IMG/VR virus record: IMGVR_UViG_3300009506_000004
Span: 1-64,000 of that record
Source: a virus
Strand: one strand, 5' to 3'
Length of the DNA stretch: 64,000 nucleotides
In this document: positions 7,197-14,759 of the stretch, piece after piece
Layout of the letters: each line of letters starts with the position of its first letter
How positions within the stretch are numbered: position 1 is the stretch's first letter
Notes under the pieces: model-generated
The model's database searches: none
What the model was told of the DNA's origin: nothing
The model's input: the letters and a program-made list of their open reading frames with translations, nothing else
Translations under genes and position numbers: made by a program

Positions 7197-7817
7197 TCAA
7201 ATCAAAGTTGGGTAACTTTCCTCAGCATCTTTGTAACAGACACCCCATTCGCACTCTTTGATACCCTCAAAAACATTACCAATAATTGGAGAATCATCAC
7301 AACCACAATGCCGAATAGTACCGTCCGGTTTAATGAAAAAATCCTCACAAGCGCAATTACTGTATTCACCGGGTTCAATTTCAAGAACCGTTAAAGCCCT
7401 TCCAACTGCTACAGGATTCCTTGTTCCCTTATTAGTGACATCACGATAACGACCATCAAAGGCTTTAACAACTTCAGGATCAATTATATCATGAAATTCA
7501 TCACGTGATAGCTCAGCCTGCAAAACATTCTTTTTTGCTAATTTTGCTAATAGTAATGCATGTTTCTTAATTGATCCATTTGTTATAACAAATACCCCCT
7601 CTTCTGCATCTGCTACAATTGCATCAATCAAATATTCCCTAAACTTCGGATGTAATGTGGGTTCCCCACCACCCAGAATAATGTAACTACCCCAATCCTC
7701 ACACAGCTTAATGGCTGCATCAAACACTTCCTTGGACATATCCTCGCCTTCAGCAGTGCAAGAATAGCAGCAGTGCTCACAAGACATGTTGCAGCGTGTT
7801 GTTAGTTGAATGTACAT
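7197..7817 (-). CDS. radical SAM protein, 206 aa
   Basis: Cys9-x3-Cys13-x2-Cys16 is the radical SAM [4Fe-4S] signature, followed by GGGEPT (49-54), the SAM-binding strand. The C-terminal third has four further Cys (CACEDFF and HCGCDD, about 160-176) that could hold an auxiliary cluster, as in short SPASM/twitch proteins. Known chemistry of the family is 5'-deoxyadenosyl radical generation. At 206 aa it is short. Own promoter at 7917. Substrate unknown; no queuosine neighbours are seen. Confidence 0.85.
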   Translation of the reverse strand: MYIQLTTRCNMSCEHCCYSCTAEGEDMSKEVFDAAIKLCEDWGSYIILGGGEPTLHPKFREYLIDAIVADAEEGVFVITNGSIKKHALLLAKLAKKNVLQAELSRDEFHDIIDPEVVKAFDGRYRDVTNKGTRNPVAVGRALTVLEIEPGEYSNCACEDFFIKPDGTIRHCGCDDSPIIGNVFEGIKECEWGVCYKDAEESYPTLI

Positions 7818-7916
7818 TTAAGCCCTCTTTGTTAATGTGTCACTACTTAAACATAGGCTAGAATCACCACCCGCAACAAGCACATTTCCATATGGTTTGC
7901 CCTCTCTTTCTACTAA

Positions 7917-7944
7917 ATCATAGCACAAAAGAAAGGCTTGTCAA
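7917..7944 (-). promoter_or_regulatory. sigma-70 promoter for the radical SAM gene
   Basis: TTGACA (7939-7944), 16 bp, TATGAT (7917-7922). Lies just after the stop of the 50-aa gene; leaves a leader of about 90 bases. Confidence 0.7.
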
Positions 7945-7947
7945 GTT

Positions 7948-8100
7948 TCATAATGGATATATCTCCATGTATTCAAGAAAATAGATAGTCCGGAGCCTCT
8001 TTCTTAGGGTAGTTTCTGCGCTGTTTTGTGTCTTACCCCAAGCGCCAAATCTTCCTTGATATTCACCATAATAGAACACGTCAAAGTAGTATTGTGTCAA
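7948..8100 (-). CDS. hypothetical protein, 50 aa, TTG start
   Basis: TTG at 8100 overlaps the upstream TGA (TTGA) and follows AAAGGGG. Tyr/Phe-rich beta pattern with GRFGAWGKT, then a basic helix. Small and unrecognised. Confidence 0.55.
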   Translation of the reverse strand: MTQYYFDVFYYGEYQGRFGAWGKTQNSAETTLRKRLRTIYFLEYMEIYPL

Positions 8101-8360
8101 TACCATCCCCTTTCAGGTGACCAAATAGCCTCAAATCCAGCATAATTTACATATTCTCGATATAATCCTTCCAATCTACATAATTGTTCTGAATCAATTT
8201 CTTTGTCTTCACAAATCCAACTATTAAAATTGGATGATACACACATTTCTGTCAATCCTAATCGTCGCGCAATTTGGTCCATCTTATCCAAGATGGCATT
8301 TTCTAACTCTTCTTGAGCAGACTCAATATTCGCTATAAGTTGCTTAATCGTTGGCTTCAA
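8097..8360 (-). CDS. hypothetical protein, 87 aa
   Basis: ATG at 8360, overlapping the previous gene by 17 bases. Helical N-terminus (IANIESAQEELENAIL). Unrecognised. Confidence 0.65.
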   Translation of the reverse strand: MKPTIKQLIANIESAQEELENAILDKMDQIARRLGLTEMCVSSNFNSWICEDKEIDSEQLCRLEGLYREYVNYAGFEAIWSPERGWY

Positions 8361-8685
8361 GTTTTCTCTCCAACCTATAAAGATAGTTTTGTAATTTTTC
8401 TAGCTTATTATCGTAATAATCCATTACTGTACTATACATAGAAAGACTAGTAAATTCCCTATTCTTGCAAAAACTATCAAACCAATCATTAAAAGCAGTA
8501 CGCAAAGCTACCTCATCCAAAGAAATATTACCACAAGTAGAACAAGTATAGTATTCTTTGACATAGCTGTCAAATAGTTCACGTACCTCAAAATCATCGG
8601 GATCAGGCTCCCATTCATCGCGCTGCTTTTCTACTTTTTTAATTTCATTTTCTATTTCTTCGATTTCTTCATGCACAGTGATCAT
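8344..8685 (-). CDS. hypothetical coiled-coil protein with CxxC, 113 aa
   Basis: Residues 1-25 are a Glu/Lys heptad repeat, the end (NKLEKLQNYLYRLERKL) another, with a CSTC pair near residue 53 between them. ATG overlaps the upstream stop (ATAA). Confidence 0.65.
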   Translation of the reverse strand: MITVHEEIEEIENEIKKVEKQRDEWEPDPDDFEVRELFDSYVKEYYTCSTCGNISLDEVALRTAFNDWFDSFCKNREFTSLSMYSTVMDYYDNKLEKLQNYLYRLERKLEAND

Positions 8686-8894
8686 AACTTATTCTCCAAT
8701 ATGTCTAAAATTTCTTTGGCCACTAGCTTAGTAGAGTCTATTGGCGATGACATACCTATCTTAGCATACTGTATGCAATCTGACAAATCTGGTTTGCTTG
8801 CTCCTAACTGCTTTCGTATAGCGCCGCCAAGTATCTCTAATTTGACATCGAAAGCTAATTGCATTGCTCTATGTAACTCGCTCATAGGTGTCAC
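8682..8894 (-). CDS. hypothetical helical protein, 70 aa
   Basis: ATG at 8894, 26-base overlap with the upstream gene. Leu/Ile-rich amphipathic helices. Unrecognised. Confidence 0.6.
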   Translation of the reverse strand: MTPMSELHRAMQLAFDVKLEILGGAIRKQLGASKPDLSDCIQYAKIGMSSPIDSTKLVAKEILDILENKL

Positions 8895-9132
8895 ACCAGA
8901 TAGGAATTACAAAAGCCTCAAAATGAGAACCAAGCCCACAAAGTGGTTGACTATCAATAGCAGAAAGAAACGAAGAATTATTAAAACCTAACGGAATGGC
9001 TTTTCCGCCATAGGTAGCATTAAGCCCGTCTTTTTCATAAACACCCCAACTTTTACCACACTCACAATCTACAACTTTGCGCGGATTGATTTTTCTAACA
9101 TCATTACATACTGGGCAATAGATTAGTTTCAT
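8869..9132 (-). CDS. small zinc-ribbon-like protein, 87 aa
   Basis: CPVC at residues 6-9 and CEC at 24-26 form a probable zinc knuckle; the rest is a compact beta domain. ATG at 9132 abuts the previous stop. Role unknown. Confidence 0.65.
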   Translation of the reverse strand: MKLIYCPVCNDVRKINPRKVVDCECGKSWGVYEKDGLNATYGGKAIPLGFNNSSFLSAIDSQPLCGLGSHFEAFVIPIWCDTYERVT

Positions 9133-9353
9133 TAGAAATACTCCAAATCACCACTCCGACACTTTGCAACAGTAATATTTGTATCAAATGGGTCAAGTTT
9201 TAGAATTTGTAAAATTGGCTCGGACCACACAAGATACGGATTGCCTTCAATATGTTTGGGATTTGTCCAAGCGCCAATACGGTACGGACCCCAAACACAT
9301 TCACCCTTTATAATCAGAAAACGTTCGTGATCATGCACAATTAGTATATTCAT
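9132..9353 (-). CDS. hypothetical protein, 73 aa
   Basis: Beta-rich (MNILIVHDHERFLIIKGEC). One-base overlaps with both neighbours place it in a tight operon. Unrecognised. Confidence 0.65.
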   Translation of the reverse strand: MNILIVHDHERFLIIKGECVWGPYRIGAWTNPKHIEGNPYLVWSEPILQILKLDPFDTNITVAKCRSGDLEYF

Positions 9354-9583
9354 TATTCACTCCATACACTAGCAGTAACCCTACGATCCTCAAGAATATC
9401 AAGGACTTCCTTTTCTGGGAGATCAATCCATATTCCCTTACTTTTTAAATCGTTAGGAATCTCGGGAATAGGGTTATTGTTTTCCCAGTCACCCTCCGAT
9501 TGAGTGTGCCAAATAAACCAGTCGTTTGTATCGTGCCTTGCTACAAAAGTGACGTAGACTTGAAAGATAGATCTCTTTGACAT
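9353..9583 (-). CDS. hypothetical protein, 76 aa
   Basis: ATG at 9583 with GGAGAAACAACC upstream is preferred over an in-frame extension. Aromatic beta core, then an acidic helix. Unrecognised. Confidence 0.65.
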   Translation of the reverse strand: MSKRSIFQVYVTFVARHDTNDWFIWHTQSEGDWENNNPIPEIPNDLKSKGIWIDLPEKEVLDILEDRRVTASVWSE

Positions 9584-9644
9584 GGTTGTTTCTCCATTGC
9601 TAAAGCCTTGTTGAATGTTTTCTCTTACACTCAATAATAGCTTT

Positions 9645-9827
9645 TTACTTTGGCTTGTCAATCGAAAAATCTGCAATCATAACAGCATTTTTTGTGACCA
9701 AAAAAGCATAATGATCATCATGTTCATAAATTTCAACTTTAGCACCTTGCTTGTTATAGCCCTGCCAAACTTTACAATTATCGTCATCAAAAAGCTTCTC
9801 AAATTTTTTAATCTCGTAACCAAACAT
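9645..9827 (-). CDS. hypothetical protein, 60 aa
   Basis: ATG at 9827 one base after the next gene's stop. Small alternating beta protein with FDDDN and EHDDHY acidic turns. Unrecognised. Confidence 0.6.
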   Translation of the reverse strand: MFGYEIKKFEKLFDDDNCKVWQGYNKQGAKVEIYEHDDHYAFLVTKNAVMIADFSIDKPK

Positions 9828-9828
9828 G

Positions 9829-10038
9829 TCATGGCTCCCTTGGGTCTAATTTTTGGATATCTGGCGCAGTAACTGATCCTAATCTAGAATCAGAATAACC
9901 AGACAACTCGAATAATTCAAAATCAGTAGGAGAAAGAAGATACCAAGTAGAGTATTTACCTTCACCCCAAGAAGACTTAAACCTACATTTAAGACCAGTT
10001 CTTTTTTCGATTCGTTCAACAAAATCAGGTTTATTCAC
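9829..10038 (-). CDS. hypothetical protein, 69 aa, GTG start
   Basis: The GTG at 10038 overlaps the TGA of the 23-aa membrane peptide (GTGA), suggesting coupled translation. Sequence starts NKPDFVERIEKRTG. Unrecognised. Confidence 0.5.
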   Translation of the reverse strand: MNKPDFVERIEKRTGLKCRFKSSWGEGKYSTWYLLSPTDFELFELSGYSDSRLGSVTAPDIQKLDPREP

Positions 10039-10106
10039 GGTACTAGAAAAATTGAAATAATATACAAAATAAACAAAATCCAAGAAACAATAATGATCAG
10101 TTTCAT
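10035..10106 (-). CDS. membrane peptide, 23 aa
   Basis: ATG overlaps the upstream TGA (ATGA at 10103-10106). Residues 3-22 are nearly all Ile/Leu/Val/Phe, a bare membrane span. Could be a real micro-protein or a coupling device; small size limits confidence. Confidence 0.4.
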   Translation of the reverse strand: MKLIIIVSWILFILYIISIFLVP

Positions 10107-10339
10107 GTTGATGTAACACCAATTTTATTCGACGCCACTGGTAAAATTGTTATTTGATTATTAAACCCCCCAGCTACACTAATTTCGATGATTCCTCTTT
10201 GACGTTCAAATAATTCAATCAATACTTCTGTGTCATTGGATAGAAAAACCCGTAGAACTTCTCCAGATAGTTCGTCAGTTAGATCCGTATCTGGACCACG
10301 AAGATTATACCCAAGCAGAACTTTTTTTACATTTTGCAT
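10103..10339 (-). CDS. hypothetical protein, 78 aa
   Basis: ATG at 10339 (MQNVKKVLLG) follows TGAGGTAGTT; the longer frame overlaps the upstream gene. Beta-rich C-terminus. Unrecognised. Confidence 0.6.
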   Translation of the reverse strand: MQNVKKVLLGYNLRGPDTDLTDELSGEVLRVFLSNDTEVLIELFERQRGIIEISVAGGFNNQITILPVASNKIGVTST

Positions 10340-10346
10340 AACTACC

Positions 10347-10658
10347 TCAACTGATATAAACAGTAATTTCGTACCTACCAGAAGGCATTTCATACCAACA
10401 AAAAACTAGATTATTGTTAAATTCCTTACATTCCATACCGCAACGATCACAGACAATATGAGCTGTCTCAATTGGTATAATTGGAAAAGATACTGTTCCG
10501 CCTGGGTACTCAACAGGAAATGAGGCAGCAGTACCTAACTCCAAGCCATGTTTAGCAAGGATATCTTCCACTTGCCCGATAGCTTCTAATAGAGTTTCGT
10601 GATATGTCTCAAGATTAGCGATTTCTTGTCTTACAGGGTGTTTATTTGTGATTCTCAT
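10347..10658 (-). CDS. hypothetical zinc-binding protein, 103 aa
   Basis: ATG at 10658 behind GAGGAG; first gene after the palindromic promoter at 10673. Helical N-terminus, then CDRCGMEC (about residues 76-83) likely binding zinc. Unrecognised. Confidence 0.65.
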   Translation of the reverse strand: MRITNKHPVRQEIANLETYHETLLEAIGQVEDILAKHGLELGTAASFPVEYPGGTVSFPIIPIETAHIVCDRCGMECKEFNNNLVFCWYEMPSGRYEITVYIS

Positions 10659-10672
10659 TTGTTTCTCCTCTA

Positions 10673-10706
10673 ACACAAGCCTAGAATAAGTCTAGGCTTG
10701 TGTCAA
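10673..10706 (-). promoter_or_regulatory. promoter with a perfect 13-bp operator palindrome
   Basis: TTGACA (10701-10706), 17 bp, TAGGCT (10678-10683). A perfect inverted repeat, ACACAAGCCTAGA and its complement around a 5-base centre (10673-10703), fills the space between and including the two boxes. This is how a repressor operator is usually placed. Confidence 0.75.
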
Positions 10707-10715
10707 GGAAAATAT

Positions 10716-10883
10716 TTAGTCGTGACAAGGACAATCAGGATCATCACATTCATCATCCTCGTAATCATCATAATCCTCATCCTCATACTCATACTCATCC
10801 TCATACTCATCCTCGTAATCATCCTCATCCTCAAAATCATCTTCAAAATCATCTTCAAAATCATCTTCAAAATCATTGTACAT
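10716..10883 (-). CDS. extremely acidic repeat protein, 55 aa
   Basis: ATG at 10883 with AAAGGG upstream. Begins with four repeats of (D)DFED, then D/E/Y runs, and ends CDDPDCPCHD. Around 60 percent Asp/Glu. Could be a DNA-mimic or a metal/ion-binding protein (inference). Overlapping frames on both strands here are repeat artefacts. Confidence 0.65.
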   Translation of the reverse strand: MYNDFEDDFEDDFEDDFEDEDDYEDEYEDEYEYEDEDYDDYEDDECDDPDCPCHD

Positions 10884-10887
10884 TTAT

Positions 10888-11061
10888 TTACCCTTTCCAA
10901 GCAAAACGAACAACAGTAATAATCAACCAAATCGAAAACAACCTCAAAATAGTGTTTACAAATATAGCAAATAACCAAGATACCATTCCCTTATCTGGTG
11001 TTAACCGAAAGCCTAAAGTTGTGTAAGCTGTGATATGATTTACCCAATCACCAAAAGTCAT
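10888..11061 (-). CDS. single-span membrane protein, 57 aa
   Basis: ATG overlaps the upstream TGA (ATGA at 11058-11061). Span at about residues 28-52 (WLFAIFVNTILRLFSIWLII). Its end carries the ribosome binding site of the acidic protein. Confidence 0.6.
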   Translation of the reverse strand: MTFGDWVNHITAYTTLGFRLTPDKGMVSWLFAIFVNTILRLFSIWLIITVVRFAWKG

Positions 11062-11261
11062 ACCATACCTCCAATTGTTAAAAGATTACCGTGTTGTCTT
11101 TGTTCAACAAGATCAACAAGATCCAAAACCCAAATATTCACTTGCCGCGGTTTATTAGAAACACGTGAGATAGCATTTTGCCTACGTGCCGCTTCATTAA
11201 AATCAATTAAACCAAGATCAAGCGCTTCTTTGATAATATTCCTAGCTTTTGAAACTTTCAT
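11058..11261 (-). CDS. hypothetical helical protein, 67 aa
   Basis: ATG at 11261. Helix pattern with ARNIIKEALDLGLIDFNEAARR, resembling small DNA-binding or assembly helices; no assignment. Confidence 0.6.
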   Translation of the reverse strand: MKVSKARNIIKEALDLGLIDFNEAARRQNAISRVSNKPRQVNIWVLDLVDLVEQRQHGNLLTIGGMV

Positions 11262-11296
11262 TTTATGCCCTTTAAAATGGCAAGGCCACTAGTGTA

Positions 11297-11791
11297 TCAC
11301 TCACCTATTACTTTTCTTAGCACTTTTATACGTGTTTCCACTAAGGTACAAAAATTGTCTAGTATATCTTTTCTACAAAAAGAAAAATGATTAAAAATAT
11401 CGCCAGCAATCAATCCGATGCAAGCCAAAAACGGATCATAAGTAATTTGGTCGATTTTGTATTTGAAATCCTCAAATGCTTCCTTGGTAACCCAACTATC
11501 AAAATATCTATGATTCCATTTTCCTGAATAACTAATATAATTACCACATCTATTATGAGCAAGAAAATCCTTAGCTCTTTCATAATCCTCAAATTTACAG
11601 AAAATGGATCCTGGACCATTACAACCCTTGCCATTAGTAGGATTGATTTCAAGGTTAATGGCCAATTTTCCGTGTACAGTATCGAGATAGTATGTTTTAA
11701 TTCGATCAGGAGAAACAACTACTATAGCACCCTTACTTCTAAGGTATTTACCAATTTTTGCAAGAAAAGCAAAGCTGTTTCGTGTTCTCAT
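11297..11791 (-). CDS. hypothetical protein, 164 aa
   Basis: ATG at 11791 with AGGAG upstream; the frame extends upstream over the previous gene but lacks a start signal there. Alpha/beta with CKFEDYERAKDFL in the middle. Unrecognised. Confidence 0.7.
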   Translation of the reverse strand: MRTRNSFAFLAKIGKYLRSKGAIVVVSPDRIKTYYLDTVHGKLAINLEINPTNGKGCNGPGSIFCKFEDYERAKDFLAHNRCGNYISYSGKWNHRYFDSWVTKEAFEDFKYKIDQITYDPFLACIGLIAGDIFNHFSFCRKDILDNFCTLVETRIKVLRKVIGE

Positions 11792-11799
11792 TTTAACTC

Positions 11800-12114
11800 C
11801 TAACCGTGAATGCAACCACCAGTGTGGCCGTGTACCCAATTAAACGTTAAGCGCTTTCCACTTTTGTCTGCTGTTTTGCCAACTCGTAGTGCGCCACCGA
11901 ATTTACTTTTCTTTGTAAGGACCAATACTCGCCCATCGTCAGGAGACGCTAATTCACGTGGCCCTACTGAAGTATAGCCCATAGAAATCAGATAACGTCG
12001 AAAACAAGCAAAGGCATCTTCTGATGACGCATGTACTTTTCTTAGCCTCTTGTCAACTTGAAGAGTTGTGCCACCGCATTTATGGTCGGGTGTACCACAC
12101 AGATATCGTAACAT
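11800..12114 (-). CDS. hypothetical protein, 104 aa
   Basis: CGTPDHKCGG near the N-terminus and a C-terminal HGHTGGCIHG could form a metal site. Basic overall. Unrecognised. Confidence 0.65.
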   Translation of the reverse strand: MLRYLCGTPDHKCGGTTLQVDKRLRKVHASSEDAFACFRRYLISMGYTSVGPRELASPDDGRVLVLTKKSKFGGALRVGKTADKSGKRLTFNWVHGHTGGCIHG

Positions 12115-12126
12115 AATTTGCTCCCT

Positions 12127-12342
12127 TTACTCTTTAATATAATCGATATGTTTCTGACCACAAGGTGGTTGAACCATGTCAAACGGATGGTAACAACTTG
12201 CCAAATAATCCTCATCGCCTACATAAGGATCCCCGCCATCGTCTTCATATTGTACTTCGTCGCCAGCAATAAAGCGTTGGCTAATGCAGTAAGCATTCTC
12301 ATCAAATACTTGTTCAACGATCCCGATAGTGTACTTTTTCAT
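12127..12342 (-). CDS. hypothetical protein, 71 aa
   Basis: ATG at 12342 overlapping the upstream stop. Acidic middle (YEDDGGDPYVGDEDY). Unrecognised. Confidence 0.65.
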   Translation of the reverse strand: MKKYTIGIVEQVFDENAYCISQRFIAGDEVQYEDDGGDPYVGDEDYLASCYHPFDMVQPPCGQKHIDYIKE

Positions 12343-12500
12343 AGTTCTCTCCTCTTTATTTCATTCGTTACTCTAAACCAAGCTTCCTTCCGCCATTCTG
12401 GTATGGTCCTAAGATCCCAACCAAAGTGATCTCCTTCTCCGTATCTATACCATAGCTTATTAGCTAACCGCATTAGTTGCTTGTCTGTTAATTGGTTCAC
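12339..12500 (-). CDS. hypothetical protein, 53 aa, GTG start
   Basis: GTG at 12500 behind AAGGAGATAGAC and a promoter; the frame is open upstream but that would start before the promoter. Helical, with an amphipathic TDKQLMRLANKLWYRYG segment. Confidence 0.65.
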   Translation of the reverse strand: MNQLTDKQLMRLANKLWYRYGEGDHFGWDLRTIPEWRKEAWFRVTNEIKRREL

Positions 12501-12516
12501 GTCTATCTCCTTTCTG

Positions 12517-12546
12517 ATAGTATGCAAGCGCATTTTTGTTTGTCAA
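12517..12546 (-). promoter_or_regulatory. sigma-70 promoter, leftward
   Basis: TTGACA (12541-12546), 18 bp, TACTAT (12517-12522), reading into the minus operon. Confidence 0.65.
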
Positions 12547-12581
12547 ATTATTTTTTTATTCATTATATATTGCGTGCCAAT

Positions 12582-12609
12582 TTGACAAATAGTGTGTAGA
12601 TTGTATACT
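12582..12609 (+). promoter_or_regulatory. sigma-70 promoter, rightward (divergent)
   Basis: TTGACA (12582-12587), 16 bp, TATACT (12604-12609). Divergent to the 12517 promoter; drives the short plus operon. Confidence 0.75.
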
Positions 12610-12653
12610 AAAATCAGTAGATATTTTTACTTACTCTTTTTGTGAGGTTTAAA

Positions 12654-13190
12654 ATGAATATAATTGGTGTATTTGAGGCGCTGGAAGATTGTGAAGTTAC
12701 TAGGGAAATTAAGGAAGAGATTTTAGAGGGGATTGTTGATAATCATCTTAATGAATTTAATTATGATGATCAACGTACTCTTCTCTTATATTATCATCTT
12801 TTTAGTGGCAAGGGATACAATTGCTCCATAAAGAATTTAACTGGTTGTGGTTGTATCGTAAAAGAAAATGATACAGAATATTATGTCCTAGATGACGATG
12901 AAGCTGACGTTCTTTGTGATAGATTTATTGACGATTCTCTTTGGTCCTTTGATTCAGATTTTCTTTCCTCTGTTACTGGCTTTGATAAATCAATCTTTGA
13001 AGCTCTTAATAGTGGAGGAGAAAAGAGTAATGAAGCTATTAGGGCTTTGATTGATTCTTCTTGTGGTATCCACAATTTTTTTGAGAAAGCCAGAAACTTA
13101 GAAGATAGGGGTCATTTTATTGCCTCTGATGGGGTAGAGAATGAGTTGTATATTGGTGATCATCAATATTTCTACATTTATAAAAAATAG
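12654..13190 (+). CDS. hypothetical protein, 178 aa
   Basis: ATG at 12654 with TGAGG about 8 bases upstream is preferred to the in-frame GTG at 12642. Strongly acidic, helical; short CSIKNLTGCGC segment near residue 55. First gene of a three-gene plus operon. Unrecognised. Confidence 0.7.
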   Translation: MNIIGVFEALEDCEVTREIKEEILEGIVDNHLNEFNYDDQRTLLLYYHLFSGKGYNCSIKNLTGCGCIVKENDTEYYVLDDDEADVLCDRFIDDSLWSFDSDFLSSVTGFDKSIFEALNSGGEKSNEAIRALIDSSCGIHNFFEKARNLEDRGHFIASDGVENELYIGDHQYFYIYKK

Positions 13191-13199
13191 GAGAAAATA

Positions 13200-13589
13200 A
13201 TGGCTGCGATTTATGACGCTGATATTTATTGTGATGATTGTGTTGATGCTATCAAAGAAAGACTCCAAAAAGTTGGGGTAGGCGACATTGATATTGACGA
13301 TGAAACTAGCTATGACAGTGGTGAATACCCTAAATATTGTAGTGATGACGAGGAATCCGATTCTCCCCAACACTGTGCAGCTGGTGAGGATTGTTTAAAT
13401 GCTCATGTTATGAGTGATGGTACTAAAATTGGCTACTTTTTTGCTAATAACTTAACTACTGATGGCGAGGAATATGTTAAAGAAGCCGTTAAGGAAGATA
13501 GGGCTAATGGAAATTTTGATTCTGTAGCTTGCGAAGTTTGGGCTGAGTATTATGATTATATTGATTTTGATTTAGAAGGAGAGTATTGA
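13200..13589 (+). CDS. conserved phage-type protein with Cys pairs, 129 aa
   Basis: ATG with GGAGAA upstream. YDADIYCDDC at residues 5-14, then GEDCLNA and a C-terminal EVWAEYYDY. I recall this layout (CxxC plus EDCLNA) in uncharacterised phage proteins; zinc binding is likely, function unknown. Confidence 0.7.
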   Translation: MAAIYDADIYCDDCVDAIKERLQKVGVGDIDIDDETSYDSGEYPKYCSDDEESDSPQHCAAGEDCLNAHVMSDGTKIGYFFANNLTTDGEEYVKEAVKEDRANGNFDSVACEVWAEYYDYIDFDLEGEY

Positions 13590-13590
13590 T

Positions 13591-13794
13591 TTGCTAATAA
13601 TTTTGTTAGTTCTATTTGTTTGTTCAGCAATATTTGCTTTTGGTGTAGCGTTTGATCTTACTTGGCTCAAAGTAGAACAAGAGCAACACGAAACCTCCAT
13701 AACTTGCTGGTGCGAACGTCCAGAGTATAGCATACAATCACAAGAAAGTCAATGTGATATAGGGGAAAGAGGATATGTGGGTATGTATATCTGA
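13591..13794 (+). CDS. membrane-anchored small protein, 67 aa, TTG start
   Basis: TTG at 13591 with GAAGGAG upstream. One N-terminal membrane span (residues 2-22), then a short soluble tail with CWC. The 3' end runs into the repeat patch. Confidence 0.5.
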   Translation: MLIILLVLFVCSAIFAFGVAFDLTWLKVEQEQHETSITCWCERPEYSIQSQESQCDIGERGYVGMYI

Positions 13795-13965
13795 AGGTAT
13801 GTATATCTGAAGGTATGTATATCTTAATATCCAGATGTCCGGAAGTGATATATAAGCGCGCCTTTCAATAGATAAATCTAAGGTTATAGGCAGGAAAAAT
13901 CAGATCTATAAGCGCGCCATTAGGCAGATAAAATGGCACTTATAAGCGCGGTTTTCTATAGGTAA
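13782..13965. repeat. non-coding repeat patch, second copy
   Basis: Starts with three GTATGTATATCT(GAAG) units (13782-13823), contains GGCAGGAAAAATCA at 13889, and three TATAAGCGCG(CC) boxes near 13851, 13910 and 13940. Shares motifs with 6408-6581. Confidence 0.75.
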
Positions 13966-13967
13966 AA

Positions 13968-14438
13968 TTATTCAATTCTAGCAAACTTGCCATGATATTT
14001 CTTAGCTGCCTTTTCATAAGCTTTAGCTGCTTCTTCTATATCATTAAAATAACCTAAATGAATATAATTTTTATTAAAATAGATTCTTGCTCTCCATTTA
14101 TTTCTACGTTTTTCCCAATTTACACCTTTATATCCACTTGTGTTGTTTTTACTCTTACCTTTGTTTTGATTATTTTGAGCATGAGTTGCAGTCCTTAGAT
14201 TTTCTCTTCTATTATTTAAACCATTATTATCTTTATGATCTATCTCATTTGATAAATCTAATCCCATTCTTTTTGCTATTTCTCTATGCATAAAAATTTT
14301 TCTACTATTATGAGTCTTCATACTATAAAAAGTATTATTGTTTTTAGCAGCATATCACTTCCATTGTCTTAAATACATATAATCTTCTTCAGAGACAATA
14401 GTAGTTTTGCCTTGCGTTAATTCAATTGTGTACTCCAT
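13968..14438 (-). pseudogene. HNH-AP2 homing endonuclease, interrupted by TGA
   Basis: Reading frame from ATG at 14438 gives MEYTIELTQGK...YLRQWK, then TGA at the position where this family has Trp (QWKWYA), then continues in frame to 13968 with an HNH core (HREIAKRMGL, DHKDNNGLNNRREN) and an AP2 DNA-binding domain (SGYKGVNWEKRRNKW). HNH-AP2 proteins are mobile endonucleases of phages. A restart at the internal ATG (14321) would give 117 aa keeping both HNH and AP2, so it may still be active. Confidence 0.75.
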
Positions 14439-14470
14439 AAGCCCAAATTTCTTCAAGTGCAATTATCTTC

Positions 14471-14537
14471 AAGCGCAACTTACACCCCGGTCCAAGCGCA
14501 ACTTACACCCCGGTCCAAGCGCAACTTACACCCCGGT
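14471..14537. repeat. 23-bp tandem repeat, three copies
   Basis: AAGCGCAACTTACACCCC plus GGTCC, two full copies and one lacking the last two bases, flanked by decayed copies at 14455 and 14541. Related to 7124-7189. Confidence 0.95.
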
Positions 14538-14549
14538 AGCTAAGCGCAA

Positions 14550-14759
14550 CTAAATCCCTAGTGTCTGAGCGCAATAGCGCCCATATGCCACTCCAAGTGC
14601 AAAAGTCTTTACTTTCTTATAAGAATAAGTTGTATAGACACTTCTTCCGTTATGTTCAAATTGATAGAAAGTCCCTTTTTCATCTGTTCTAGAAATCACG
14701 TTCAAGCCAGATAGCTGGCGTAAATGTACTAAGCGCTGATCAATATATGCTTCTACCAT
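14550..14759 (-). CDS. hypothetical protein, 69 aa
   Basis: ATG at 14759, overlapping the upstream gene by 7 bases. Small alpha/beta pattern. Unrecognised. Confidence 0.6.
   Translation of the reverse strand: MVEAYIDQRLVHLRQLSGLNVISRTDEKGTFYQFEHNGRSVYTTYSYKKVKTFALGVAYGRYCAQTLGI

Noticed and set aside
10698-11026. Overlapping plus frames and a minus Met-rich frame
   Set aside because: They are other-frame readings of the D/E repeat; the frame at 10716-10883 has the start signal and stop.
14321-14438. TGA read as Trp throughout (code 4)
   Set aside because: TGA ends many overlapping genes in ATGA junctions with plausible lengths; only one Trp site is TGA.
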